A DNA stretch of 36,409 nt. Source: a virus. The position numbers and the translations under genes are program-made. The notes beneath the pieces are model-generated. The model was not told where the DNA came from and ran no database searches. It worked only from the letters and a program-made list of their open reading frames with translations. The stretch spans positions 1-36,409 of IMG/VR virus record IMGVR_UViG_3300021963_008670; one strand, given 5' to 3'. How positions within the stretch are numbered: the first letter of the stretch is position 1; every line of letters begins with the position of its first letter. Below, in pieces: positions 22,808-30,043 of this stretch.

Positions 22808-25513
22808 TTGACTAGAAAGTTAAAGTATTTTTTAACCAGCCTTTTTATAATTGGCTGGCTTTTCCTTTTTAGCCCTAACTTTGCTAATGCTAATGAGCCT
22901 CCAGCGCCTTCAGAGCAGGTTGTTGTAAGCCCTGCACAGCAGGCAGTAAATACAGCCATTGCAACTGCAACAACAGAAGTAGCACAAGCAGCACAAGCCT
23001 CAGATACAGCAACAGTAACTATTGCGACTGCAGTACAGGCAGTAACAACATCTAACACGGCGGTAGCAGCAGTAACTACTGCAGTCACAGCAGCCACCAC
23101 TGCCGTAGCAGAAGTATCAAATGTTTCCACAGTTGTAGCAACAGCAGCAACAGTAACGCAAGACGTTACTACCGCAGTAACTGCCGTAACCACAGCAATT
23201 GCAACAATACCTGTAACCGCAACAACACAGACTCCAGAAGTTGCTGTAGCACAAACTGCTGTCACGGCAGCGACCTCCGTCGTTGAGTCTGCAACTGCAA
23301 CAGTTATAGCAACAGCAACCCCCTTAATGACAGAAGCTCCAACTACCGTTACTCAAGTAGCCACCGCAATTACAACAGAAGTAGCACAGGCTGCAACAGC
23401 CTCTACTGCAATACAGGCAGCACAGGCGACAATAGATACCGCAACTGCCACAGTTGCAACTGCAACCACGGCGGTAGCAGCAGTAACACCTGCACGGACA
23501 GAGGCTCAAACACAATTAACTCAAGCAAATGTTGCAATTAATAATGCTCAGGATGCAGTCAATGCCCTTGCAGCAACTATTGGTACAACCACAAATGTTT
23601 TATCTAATGTAGACGATGCTGGTGTTCGCATGAACCTTCCATTTAATTTACAGATGGGCGGAGTCACATATAATAATGTTTTTGTAGGATCTAATGCGAC
23701 AATCACCTTTGGAGTAAACGAGGGTGCAAATTATTATTCTACGCCTAATGCACCTTCCATTTCTATAGCAGGGTATGACTGGACTACTTGGAGTAATGGA
23801 TCTGGAATTACATACTCAACAACTACCAATACACTTAGCGTTGCCTGGGATCTTAGAGTTTATCCTTTGCAAACAGCAGAAACACAAATGACTCAAGTTA
23901 GATTTAATGCGGATGTTAATCCTTCAGATGGTGCCTGGCAGGCAGATGTAAGCGTGACTGGACCAATCCCAAATGGTGCTAGATTTAACGTAAGAGAGAC
24001 TACAAATGGTCCCGTAACAAATATTAGTAATACAAGCACTACTACGGGATTTACTGGAACAATTAGTCAAGGCGCTGCATTTACTCCCACCCCTAATCCA
24101 GACAATGCAACAGTATTGGCAGCAATTGATACAGCAAATGCACAAATTGCTACATTAAACTCAGCAGTTACGGCAATTGTTGCAACAAATACAACAAATA
24201 CAAATACAGTAATTGCTCCTATTGCAACAGTTTCACAAAATACTGTAACGGCACTAGCAGCAGCAAGCACAACATTAACTGAAAAGGTGGCAGACCTTGC
24301 AATTGTTTCTACAGCCGTAGAAAAAGTAACTACCGCACCTACAATAGTAGCAGCAGCACAAACAGTAATTGATGCAGTTCCTGCTCCAGCACCTTTGCCA
24401 GCCCCTGCTCCACCTGCACCAGTTGAGCCACCAGTAGTCGTGCCACCTGTAGACACTACACCCGTCGTCGTGCCACCTGTAGACACTACACCAGTAACTA
24501 CTACTCCTGTAGATACAACACCTGTTGAAACAGAACCTATAGATACAGAGCCAGTAGATACAGAACCCGTGGATACCACACCAGTGGAAACAGAACCTGT
24601 AGACACTACTCCTGTAGAAACAGAGCCTATAGACACAGAGCCTGTTGAAACAGAGCCTGTAGACACTACTCCTGTAGAAACAGAGCCTATAGACACAGAG
24701 CCTGTTGAAACAGAACATGTGGATCCAGAACCAGTAGACGTTGAACCAGTTGATACAGAACCAGTGACGGGATCCGAAGAAGATGTAACCAATACAGTTG
24801 ATGATGCACTGTCAGATGGTAAATTAGATAGTGAAGAGGTTGATGCAATTGCAGAGTCAATGGCAGCAGATGGAGAAATTGATGCAGAAGAAACAGATCA
24901 ATTAATTGAAGCATTAGCAGAAGATGGAAAAGTTTCTGTAGCAGATCAAGAAGCAGTTCTGGAAGCACTTGCGTCAGACGGCGAAGTTTCAAAAGAGGAT
25001 GTTGCAGCCATTGTTGAATTAGCTAACTCAGATGGTAAATTATCTGAAGCAGAAAAAGATATTGTTGCCGATGCATTAATTCAATCTGTTCCAGAAGGTG
25101 AAAATCTTACTAAAGAACAGGTAGCGGAAGCTGGAATTAAGTTATCAGATTTGCCACCAAGCACACCAGTTGATGTTAGAACATCTGAGAATGGTGACTC
25201 AGTTGTAATTACTGCAGAAGTTGCAGTACAAGTAGAATTAATATCTGATCCAGCAGCCTTTGCACAAGAGTTATTTAATGACCCAGGGGCAGCACTACAG
25301 GCCCTTGGAAGCATAGGTGCAGATATGACAGAGGGCGAAAGAGAAGAAGCAACTGAAATGGTTGTAGCAACAGTTGTAGCAGCAGGAGCGGCAATTAACG
25401 CCGCAGCAGTTGCCACAGGAGGAGCCACTGGAGGTGGCACAGGGGGCGGAGGAAGTTCTGGTGGAGGCTCAGGAGCAAATTCACCAGGTCGAGGAGGCAG
25501 AAGAAAATGGTAA
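22808..25513 (+). CDS. 901-residue secreted repeat protein
   Basis: Starts at TTG with AGGAGA 6 nt before. Signal peptide: basic KLK, hydrophobic FLTSLFIIGWLFLF, cleavage after FANANA at about residue 28. Then: about 40-260 Ala/Thr/Val-rich low-complexity segment; 265-422 a beta-rich globular domain with NLPFNLQMGGVTYNNVFVG and SVAWDLRVYP; 422-530 a second Ala/Thr/Val-rich segment; 535-660 Pro/Glu/Thr repeats of the P-V-D-T-x type; 669-758 five 18-residue repeats of the S-D-G-K-L-x-x-E-E type; about 770-860 a compact segment; 870-901 a Gly/Ser-rich tail ending GRGGRRKW. No LPXTG or clear transmembrane C-terminus. The following two genes are membrane proteins, so it may be an envelope-spanning or adhesion protein, or a virion fibre. 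Function unrecognised. Confidence 0.85.
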   Translation: MTRKLKYFLTSLFIIGWLFLFSPNFANANEPPAPSEQVVVSPAQQAVNTAIATATTEVAQAAQASDTATVTIATAVQAVTTSNTAVAAVTTAVTAATTAVAEVSNVSTVVATAATVTQDVTTAVTAVTTAIATIPVTATTQTPEVAVAQTAVTAATSVVESATATVIATATPLMTEAPTTVTQVATAITTEVAQAATASTAIQAAQATIDTATATVATATTAVAAVTPARTEAQTQLTQANVAINNAQDAVNALAATIGTTTNVLSNVDDAGVRMNLPFNLQMGGVTYNNVFVGSNATITFGVNEGANYYSTPNAPSISIAGYDWTTWSNGSGITYSTTTNTLSVAWDLRVYPLQTAETQMTQVRFNADVNPSDGAWQADVSVTGPIPNGARFNVRETTNGPVTNISNTSTTTGFTGTISQGAAFTPTPNPDNATVLAAIDTANAQIATLNSAVTAIVATNTTNTNTVIAPIATVSQNTVTALAAASTTLTEKVADLAIVSTAVEKVTTAPTIVAAAQTVIDAVPAPAPLPAPAPPAPVEPPVVVPPVDTTPVVVPPVDTTPVTTTPVDTTPVETEPIDTEPVDTEPVDTTPVETEPVDTTPVETEPIDTEPVETEPVDTTPVETEPIDTEPVETEHVDPEPVDVEPVDTEPVTGSEEDVTNTVDDALSDGKLDSEEVDAIAESMAADGEIDAEETDQLIEALAEDGKVSVADQEAVLEALASDGEVSKEDVAAIVELANSDGKLSEAEKDIVADALIQSVPEGENLTKEQVAEAGIKLSDLPPSTPVDVRTSENGDSVVITAEVAVQVELISDPAAFAQELFNDPGAALQALGSIGADMTEGEREEATEMVVATVVAAGAAINAAAVATGGATGGGTGGGGSSGGGSGANSPGRGGRRKW
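24596..24714 (+). repeat. 60-bp tandem duplication in the Pro/Glu/Thr repeat region
   Basis: Two successive 60-bp units (24596-24655 and 24656-24715) are identical except for the last base, coding for P-V-D-T-T-P-V-E-T-E-P-I-D-T-E-P-V-E-T-E. Shorter degenerate units extend on both sides (about 24430-24760). Identity at the DNA level shows recent expansion and probable length variation. Confidence 0.85.
24812..25081 (+). repeat. five 18-residue D-G-K-[LIV] repeats inside the 901-aa protein
   Basis: Residues 669-758 fall into five units of exactly 18 residues, each opening S/A/E-D-G-[KE]-[LIV] and continuing x-x-E-x-x-x-x-I-x-E-x-x. The units are diverged at DNA level. The pattern recalls the second half of an EF-hand loop (D-G-x-I-x-x-x-E) but lacks the first D-x-D, so calcium binding is uncertain. 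Confidence 0.85.
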
Positions 25514-25689
25514 GAATAATAAAGAATATCCTAAAAGATATGATTGACCAAGCATGGACCCTTCTTGGTATGTTTATTGCTTGGGTAGTTTTGGACGGAA
25601 GTGCAAAAACAATTGTTGGTTATGGAATCATAGCAACAACTGCTCTTTGGATAATTACAAGTCCAATTAGAAATAGAAATGAGGAATAA
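25507..25689 (+). CDS. small membrane protein, holin candidate
   Basis: A 60-residue protein with two hydrophobic stretches (WTLLGMFIAWVVL and TIVGYGIIATTALWII) and charged ends (RIIKNILKD ... RNRNEE). It overlaps the 901-aa gene by 7 nt (ATGGTAA). Size and topology suit a small holin or an anchor for the upstream secreted protein. The call rests on topology alone. Confidence 0.55.
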   Translation: MVRIIKNILKDMIDQAWTLLGMFIAWVVLDGSAKTIVGYGIIATTALWIITSPIRNRNEE

Positions 25690-25691
25690 AA

Positions 25692-25982
25692 ATGGCAAAA
25701 GCATATATTGAAGAACCAACACAAGTAGGATCAGGAGCAATTGCAAGCATAAATAATATTTTTATGAGAATAATTGCAGTATTTGCAGCATCAGGATTGT
25801 CCGTAATTGGAGCTGGAGCAGTAGTTGGTATTGAAACATATAAGGCTATTATATTGGCTGGAACCCTAGGAGTTGCTACAGTAGTTGAAAAACTTGCTCG
25901 TGGATTCCTAGATGATGGTAAATTAACTGTATCAGAAATTAATGCAGCATTTTCAGCAGTCGATAAAAAAGCTGCTAAATAA
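25692..25982 (+). CDS. two-span membrane protein with D-G-K-L tail, holin candidate
   Basis: A 96-residue protein. Two hydrophobic segments (about residues 24-45 and 50-66) are followed by LDDGKLTVSEINAAFSAVDKKAAK. The tail is one 18-residue unit of the same type as the five repeats in the 901-aa protein. The position after that gene and near a lysis region suggests a holin or a membrane partner. It starts 3 nt after the previous stop. Confidence 0.55.
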   Translation: MAKAYIEEPTQVGSGAIASINNIFMRIIAVFAASGLSVIGAGAVVGIETYKAIILAGTLGVATVVEKLARGFLDDGKLTVSEINAAFSAVDKKAAK

Positions 25983-25985
25983 TGA

Positions 25986-25991
25986 TATAAT
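25986..25991 (+). promoter_or_regulatory. -10 box, predicted leaderless 47-aa gene
   Basis: TATAAT, six bases (AGTATT), then the ATG at 25998. No useful -35 and no ribosome binding site. Confidence 0.6.
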
Positions 25992-25997
25992 AGTATT

Positions 25998-26141
25998 ATG
26001 AAAACCTATTTAATTAAGTTATCTGTTGATATTGAAATAGAAGCTTTTAATGAAGATGACGCAAAAGAATATCTATTGGATATATTTAATGTCGATGATG
26101 AAATTAAAAAGGTTGGCATAGTAAAGATTATTGAAAAATAA
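25998..26141 (+). CDS. 47-residue hypothetical protein
   Basis: A small acidic protein: KTYLIKLSVDIEIEAFNEDDAKEYLLDIF ... KKVGIVKIIEK. The alternation of beta strands around one helix suggests a tiny ferredoxin-like or beta-alpha-beta fold. Expression is supported by a -10 box at the fixed 6-nt distance and by its position just before a strong promoter. No family recognised. Confidence 0.6.
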   Translation: MKTYLIKLSVDIEIEAFNEDDAKEYLLDIFNVDDEIKKVGIVKIIEK

Positions 26142-26144
26142 TCA

Positions 26145-26174
26145 TTGACAAACCTCATCAAAACAATGTATAAT
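26145..26174 (+). promoter_or_regulatory. strong sigma70-type promoter upstream of whiB unit
   Basis: Consensus TTGACA (26145-26150), 18-nt spacer, consensus TATAAT (26169-26174). It drives the 77-aa gene, WhiB and followers. The leader is about 29 nt with a weak AGGA. Confidence 0.75.
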
Positions 26175-26209
26175 AGTTATACCAGGCGGACTGAGTGATA
26201 GGAAAATAA

Positions 26210-26443
26210 GTGCTTAATCTCACCGAAAAAGGTGTTGATGTATTTATGAAAAGATACAGAAGCAATTTGCAAGAGTCTTTCTGGGACAATTACGACCTAG
26301 TTATCTGGAATAAAAATAACAATGGTTTTACCAACATCAAAGGACTTTTCAGAAATAATTCATGGGGCTTAATGGATAAGATATCCATTAATGATCAGGG
26401 AATCTGGAAGTTGTCAAAAAAGTATGTCAAGTATTTTAGATAA
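26210..26443 (+). CDS. 77-residue hypothetical protein
   Basis: Begins at GTG 26210 downstream of a strong promoter. Basic and aromatic (FMKRYRSNLQESFWDNYDLVIW ... GLFRNNSWGLMDKISIND). The N-terminal TEKGVDVFMKRY could be helical. It overlaps the WhiB start by 20 nt. No known family; weaker evidence for translation than its neighbours. Confidence 0.5.
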   Translation: MLNLTEKGVDVFMKRYRSNLQESFWDNYDLVIWNKNNNGFTNIKGLFRNNSWGLMDKISINDQGIWKLSKKYVKYFR

Positions 26444-26732
26444 TCTGGGAGTCGATAAAGATGACTTTCAATGGTTCCATCTAGCTTTATGCAATGGGAT
26501 GGATACAAATCTATTCTATGATAAATATGAAGCCGATGTAAATATAGCAAAAAATATAGACGAAGCATGTATGGGATGCCCAGTTATAAAAATGTGCTAT
26601 GAATCTGGAACAGAAAATAATGAGCATGGAATTTGGGGCGGGGTTTATTTAAACTCTGGCTCTGTAGATAAAACTAGAAACACACACAAGACAAAAGAAG
26701 TCTGGAAAAGACTAAAGGTGCTGCATGGCTAA
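26424..26732 (+). CDS. WhiB-family iron-sulfur transcription factor
   Basis: A 102-residue WhiB-like protein. Cysteines 23, 49, 52 and 58 (C-x25-C-x2-C-x5-C) bind a 4Fe-4S cluster in the family, and GIWGG (69-73) is the diagnostic turn before a basic C-terminal segment (KTRNTHKTKEVWKRLK). FYDKYEADVNIAKNIDEACMGCP follows the standard order. The ATG at 26424 is chosen because the earlier one (26391) adds a segment unlike the family. In actinobacteria WhiB proteins bind the main sigma factor; phage copies can block host WhiB genes or superinfection. Confidence 0.92.
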   Translation: MSSILDNLGVDKDDFQWFHLALCNGMDTNLFYDKYEADVNIAKNIDEACMGCPVIKMCYESGTENNEHGIWGGVYLNSGSVDKTRNTHKTKEVWKRLKVLHG

Positions 26733-27060
26733 CTATCTAGACAAAGACAAAGACCATTTTAAGCATGGCATAAACCACTGGACTGGAGAGCCTAATAAGC
26801 CAGTATTTTACAATAAAGAGATGGCTCTTGCTGTAAGAGGTATAAAGAAGCCAGTAGGAAATTTACAAATGGATATTATAAAGTATCCAGAATTTCTTTG
26901 TTTAAGGTTATATGAAGACAACTTTATTCAGTTTACTGGAAATAAAAAAGAAATGGTTATTGACTATCTTCAAAAAGTTAAAAAGGTAATTGAATCTTAC
27001 GGAGTAAGATGTGAACTAGAAGGCGTACCAAGCCAAAACGTACTGGGAAAAGGAATATAA
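26725..27060 (+). CDS. hypothetical phage protein
   Basis: A 111-residue protein overlapping whiB by 8 nt. Notable stretch: IIKYPEFLCLRLYEDNFIQFTGNKKEMVIDYLQKVKKVIESYGVRCELEGV, a likely alpha/beta domain with a final strand. The N-terminus has DHFKHGINHWTGEP. No motif allows a function. Translation is supported by tight packing with neighbours. Confidence 0.7.
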   Translation: MANYLDKDKDHFKHGINHWTGEPNKPVFYNKEMALAVRGIKKPVGNLQMDIIKYPEFLCLRLYEDNFIQFTGNKKEMVIDYLQKVKKVIESYGVRCELEGVPSQNVLGKGI

Positions 27061-27061
27061 A

Positions 27062-27298
27062 TTGGAAAAAATATTATGTTACTGTTGCAACAAATCGAAG
27101 AATAAATTAAATTTAAAGCCTTCTGCTTTATTATCAATTAATTTATTAATGTGCGAGACATGCATTTCTTCTAAAATTGAGCCTAGGTGGGTTGTTATTT
27201 TGGCTGGAAGAGCTAATGGGCCAGACCACGTAAGAGACTTTATATTAAAAAGACGCTATTTAGGTGATGAAATTACGGCTTCCGAGCTAATAATTTAA
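27062..27298 (+). CDS. small zinc-ribbon protein
   Basis: A 78-residue protein from a TTG codon one base after the upstream stop. CYCCNKSKNKLNLKPS and MCETCISSKIEPRW make a CxxC ... CxxC site, followed by helix-forming VVILAGRANGPDHVRDFILKRRYLGDEITASELI. Similar architecture is common in actinophage small proteins. Role unknown. Confidence 0.7.
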   Translation: MEKILCYCCNKSKNKLNLKPSALLSINLLMCETCISSKIEPRWVVILAGRANGPDHVRDFILKRRYLGDEITASELII

Positions 27299-27304
27299 AA
27301 ATAG

Positions 27305-27310
27305 TATACT
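27305..27310 (+). promoter_or_regulatory. -10 box, predicted leaderless Ntn hydrolase
   Basis: TATACT, then six bases (AGTAAT), then ATG 27317. It begins 7 nt after the previous stop. No -35 recognised. Confidence 0.6.
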
Positions 27311-27316
27311 AGTAAT

Positions 27317-27874
27317 ATGACATGTATAGTAGCCATCGCCCAAAACGGAACCGTATATATGGGTTCCGATCACGCCGCATCAGATGAGAAAACTGGCTGG
27401 ATACTTTCAAGAAAAGAGCCTAAAGTTTTTAAAGTTGGGCAGTATGGCATTGCATTTACTGATTCTTTTAGAATGGGTCAGATTCTTCAATACTCATGGA
27501 CTCCACCAAAATATACTCCGACAAAAACTAATTCTGGATTAGATAAGTTTATGAGAACTAAGTTTATTGATTCTGTTAAAGTTGCATTTAAAGATGGTGG
27601 ATACGGAAGTATTGGATCTTCTTCTGAAGAAGACACTGGCGGTATTTTTATAGTTGGGGTTTGCGGAAGACTTTTTACCATAGATGAAGACTTTCATGTT
27701 GGAGAGAATGTTGTGAATTATATGGCGGAAGGCAGTGGTGGAATGATAGCGCTTGGAGCCTTGCATGCAACAAAGAAGCAAAGAAACCCTAGACTTAGAC
27801 TAAAAGCAGCATTAGAAGCGGCAACTGAGTTTAATATGAGCGTAGCGGCACCCTATACTTACATACAAGTTTAG
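27317..27874 (+). CDS. Ntn-hydrolase, proteasome-beta/HslV-like
   Basis: A 185-residue protein. After Met removal the chain starts T-C-I-V-A, with Thr1 as nucleophile; Asp17 (GSDHAAS) and a Lys near 33 (RKEPKVFKVG) fall at the canonical catalytic spacing. GIAFTDSFRMGQIL, GGIFIVGVCGRLFTID and the late GSGGMIALGAL (Ser129 equivalent, S-G-G) follow the proteasome order. There is no obvious propeptide, so processing needs only Met removal, as in HslV. Actinobacteria are unusual among bacteria in having 20S proteasomes, so this could be a decoy, a replacement subunit or an independent peptidase. It ends one base into the next region (TAG). Confidence 0.88.
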   Translation: MTCIVAIAQNGTVYMGSDHAASDEKTGWILSRKEPKVFKVGQYGIAFTDSFRMGQILQYSWTPPKYTPTKTNSGLDKFMRTKFIDSVKVAFKDGGYGSIGSSSEEDTGGIFIVGVCGRLFTIDEDFHVGENVVNYMAEGSGGMIALGALHATKKQRNPRLRLKAALEAATEFNMSVAAPYTYIQV

Positions 27875-27876
27875 TG

Positions 27877-27882
27877 TATAAT
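27877..27882 (+). promoter_or_regulatory. -10 box, predicted leaderless membrane/zinc protein
   Basis: TATAAT, six bases (TGTGTT), then ATG 27889. The box starts 3 nt after the Ntn-hydrolase stop. Confidence 0.6.
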
Positions 27883-27888
27883 TGTGTT

Positions 27889-28206
27889 ATGAAACTTATA
27901 ACCTTGAGCTTTGGCGCAATACTTGCATTTCTTGGATTTAAAGCTGCTCAAGAGTTTTTTAGTAAAAATATAATTTTGATAGCAGACAAAGAAGATATTA
28001 TCGATGAGGAATCTCAGCCAGTAGATAACTCAATGGACCTAAGAGGAACCCCAACACATGTTTGTGTATGCGGGTCTCAAATTTGGAATGTTAAAGCAGT
28101 GTTTGATAATTTTGAGATCGCACAGTATTTTATAGACATGGAGTGTGCAAGCTGCGGAAGCTATGCAACTGCCCCAACCCCAATAGACAGAGAGATAACA
28201 GAATGA
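27889..28206 (+). CDS. membrane-anchored zinc-ribbon protein
   Basis: A 105-residue protein. An N-terminal hydrophobic segment (LITLSFGAILAFLGFKAA) is probably an anchor, and a C-terminal ribbon HVCVCGSQIWNVKAVF ... MECASCGSYA holds CxC ... CxxC. The linker is acidic. The ATG at 27889 is chosen over an earlier in-frame ATG because a -10 lies exactly 6 nt upstream. Role unknown. It overlaps the next gene by 4 nt. Confidence 0.7.
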   Translation: MKLITLSFGAILAFLGFKAAQEFFSKNIILIADKEDIIDEESQPVDNSMDLRGTPTHVCVCGSQIWNVKAVFDNFEIAQYFIDMECASCGSYATAPTPIDREITE

Positions 28207-28364
28207 GAAAGTCAGACAGAATAAGAATACTAGAAATAGAGGTTGCTGGACTTAAAGGGCACCTAGAGGTTTTATCAGAAACACTACTAACTTTAATAGA
28301 CATCAGGAAGATTGAGAATGAGTCTTTAGATGCTGGCAAGTGGTATAACAAGACCAAAGAATAG
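28203..28364 (+). CDS. 53-residue coiled-coil peptide
   Basis: Starts in an ATGA overlap. RILEIEVAGLKGHLEVLSETLLTLIDI has heptad-like leucines, suggesting a short coiled coil, with a charged tail. Its stop codon is the first part of the following terminator stem. No function assigned. Confidence 0.6.
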   Translation: MRKSDRIRILEIEVAGLKGHLEVLSETLLTLIDIRKIENESLDAGKWYNKTKE

Positions 28365-28382
28365 CCTATTGACAGGCTTTTT
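28363..28382 (+). terminator. short intrinsic terminator overlapping a promoter
   Basis: AGCCT (28363-28367), loop ATTGAC, AGGCT (28374-28378), with a T-run to 28382. Only five base pairs. The loop and stem contain the -35 box of the next promoter. Confidence 0.5.
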
Positions 28383-28397
28383 ACAATTTAGTAGAAT
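28369..28397 (+). promoter_or_regulatory. promoter of secreted subtilase, predicted leaderless
   Basis: TTGACA (28369-28374), 17-nt spacer, TAGAAT (28392-28397), then exactly six bases to the ATG at 28404. A consensus -35 supports real activity. Confidence 0.75.
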
Positions 28398-28403
28398 GAG
28401 TCT

Positions 28404-29351
28404 ATGAATAAAAAAATAATGGCAGTAGCCATAGCATTACTAATAGCAATTCCACAGTCCGCCGAGGCTTCAAGAAATTCCTCAATTAAAAATAACACGG
28501 ACAGTATACCTACATTAGCTATCCTAGATACAGGATTAGACACATCTCTACCAATTTTTAGCGGTAAAATTGTACACGAAGTTTGTATGATTGGTTGGAG
28601 TACATGCCCTAACGGATCTGGCTTTCAAGAGGGAGTCGGTTCTGCTGTAATAGATCCAAAGTTTATTACGTCCAACGGATTTGAGCATGGAACACAAATG
28701 ACATCAATTGCTGTACAAAGAAATCCTAATATGAATATTGTATTTATTAGAATTGTTGGACACACTAGTGATGGAAGACGACAGATTATTCCAGACAGCA
28801 CAATTTCAAGTGCCCTAGACTGGGTATTAAAAAACAAAGAAAAATACAATATTAAGGCTGTTTCTATGGCTCAAGGATCCATGTCTAGAAATACAAAATT
28901 GTCTGATTACTGTGTAAAGATTCCTACAGTAACGGCATCAATTAACGCACTTTCTTCAAGCGGAGTGCCAGTATTCCTTTCAGCGGGTAACGATAGAGAG
29001 GCTAATAGAATCAACTGGCCTGCCTGTATCCCATCAGCCATTGCTGTCTCTGCAACAGATCAACGTGGAGAAGTAACTTTGTATACAAACTATGACCCAT
29101 TGCTAACAGATTTTTTCTCTCAAGGAAATATAACTGCAATGCTTCCTGGTGGTAAGGTTGTAAACGTTGCTGGAACATCAGCCTCAGTTCAGACTGCAGC
29201 AGCAGACTGGATATCACTTAAGTCAGCAAAACCTGCCCTTTCTTACGCAGAACTTTATAATTTAATTATAAAGACATCTAAGTTGGCACCTGGAGCAAAA
29301 ATTAAGGGTGCAAGGTTGTTTGATTTGGCTGGTGCCATTAATGGACAGTAA
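28404..29351 (+). CDS. secreted subtilisin-like serine protease (S8)
   Basis: A 315-residue protease. Signal peptide KKIMAVAIALLIAIPQSAEA with cleavage after about residue 22. The catalytic triad is in S8 order: Asp42 (LAILDTGLD), His95 (FEHGTQMTSIA), Ser259 (NVAGTSASVQTAA), plus the oxyanion Asn196 (FLSAGNDREAN). The mature chain starts close to the catalytic Asp, so there is no large propeptide; a compact secreted form is predicted. It could process an exported phage or host surface protein, including the 901-aa or Ala-rich protein. Confidence 0.92.
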   Translation: MNKKIMAVAIALLIAIPQSAEASRNSSIKNNTDSIPTLAILDTGLDTSLPIFSGKIVHEVCMIGWSTCPNGSGFQEGVGSAVIDPKFITSNGFEHGTQMTSIAVQRNPNMNIVFIRIVGHTSDGRRQIIPDSTISSALDWVLKNKEKYNIKAVSMAQGSMSRNTKLSDYCVKIPTVTASINALSSSGVPVFLSAGNDREANRINWPACIPSAIAVSATDQRGEVTLYTNYDPLLTDFFSQGNITAMLPGGKVVNVAGTSASVQTAAADWISLKSAKPALSYAELYNLIIKTSKLAPGAKIKGARLFDLAGAINGQ

Positions 29352-29550
29352 ACAAACTGTTCTAGAAGGAATTATTGAGGAAGTTGCAACAGACCTATAT
29401 AATAAATGGTCTGCTGCTCTTCCTGAGAATGAAAGAAATCAAGACGCATTCTCAGCTTTATCTTCAAATGCTCATGAGACAACATTCTTTGTGATCCAAA
29501 ATTTTATGGATCGCTTTAATCAAGCAGCGGAGGAATTAAAAGATAAATGA
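29341..29550 (+). CDS. 69-residue helical hypothetical protein
   Basis: The ATG at 29341 overlaps the protease end by 11 nt. Predicted helices: TVLEGIIEEVATDLYNKWSAAL and SALSSNAHETTFFVIQNFMDRFNQAAEEL. Similar short acidic proteins sit near thioredoxin-like genes in phages, but no function can be assigned. It overlaps thioredoxin by 4 nt. Confidence 0.65.
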   Translation: MDSKQTVLEGIIEEVATDLYNKWSAALPENERNQDAFSALSSNAHETTFFVIQNFMDRFNQAAEELKDK

Positions 29551-29852
29551 TGGTCACAGATAATTCTTTTGACAGCGTATTGTCAGAAAATGATTTAGTC
29601 CTGATTGATTTTTGGGCTGAATGGTGTGGGCCGTGCAGAATGCTTTCACCAATCTTAGATGAAATATCTAAAGAATCTGGGCTACTCGTCGGTAAGTTAA
29701 ATATTGATGAGAATCCTAACAAAACATCAGAATACTCTATCTCTTCTATACCAAGTATGGTATTATTTAAGTCTGGTCTACCAGTAAAGACTATTGTAGG
29801 AGCAAAGCCTAAGCACCTTTTATTAAAGGAGCTATCAGAATGGATGAATTAG
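29547..29852 (+). CDS. thioredoxin
   Basis: A 101-residue protein with the canonical active site FWAEWCGPCRML, the cis-Pro segment SIPSMVLFKSG, and a normal length for thioredoxin. No signal peptide, so cytoplasmic. In phages thioredoxins support ribonucleotide reductase, polymerase processivity (as in T7, with host protein) or folding of disulfide proteins; which applies here is unknown. It overlaps the next gene by 13 nt. Confidence 0.95.
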   Translation: MMVTDNSFDSVLSENDLVLIDFWAEWCGPCRMLSPILDEISKESGLLVGKLNIDENPNKTSEYSISSIPSMVLFKSGLPVKTIVGAKPKHLLLKELSEWMN

Positions 29853-30043
29853 AAACTGACGAAGGATACATTAACCACGTAGAGTTTGAAATATGGCTTA
29901 AGAATGGTTATGATCGAGGTTGGATATCAGATGTATTTTGTGAAACACATGACGGTGCACCAATGTCTGACGAAGAAATGCAAGAGTGGGAAGAAGGCGG
30001 AGATCCCTGTTCGTTTCATGTAAAATTACATGAATTACATTAA
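29840..30043 (+). CDS. small acidic actinophage-type protein
   Basis: A 67-residue protein of a layout often seen in actinophages: YDRGWISDVFCETHDGAPMSDEEMQEWEEGGDPC. The Cys-x2-H and final D-P-C with His residues could form a metal site. No known function. Very acidic (many Asp/Glu). It overlaps thioredoxin by 13 nt. Confidence 0.7.
   Translation: MDELETDEGYINHVEFEIWLKNGYDRGWISDVFCETHDGAPMSDEEMQEWEEGGDPCSFHVKLHELH

Noticed and set aside
24067-24792. 241-residue minus-strand open frame, with others at 22804-23265 and 25081-25440
   Set aside because: They lie antisense to the Ala/Thr/Val and Pro-rich repeats of the 901-aa gene; biased codons there contain few reverse stops. Low-complexity translations, no RBS.
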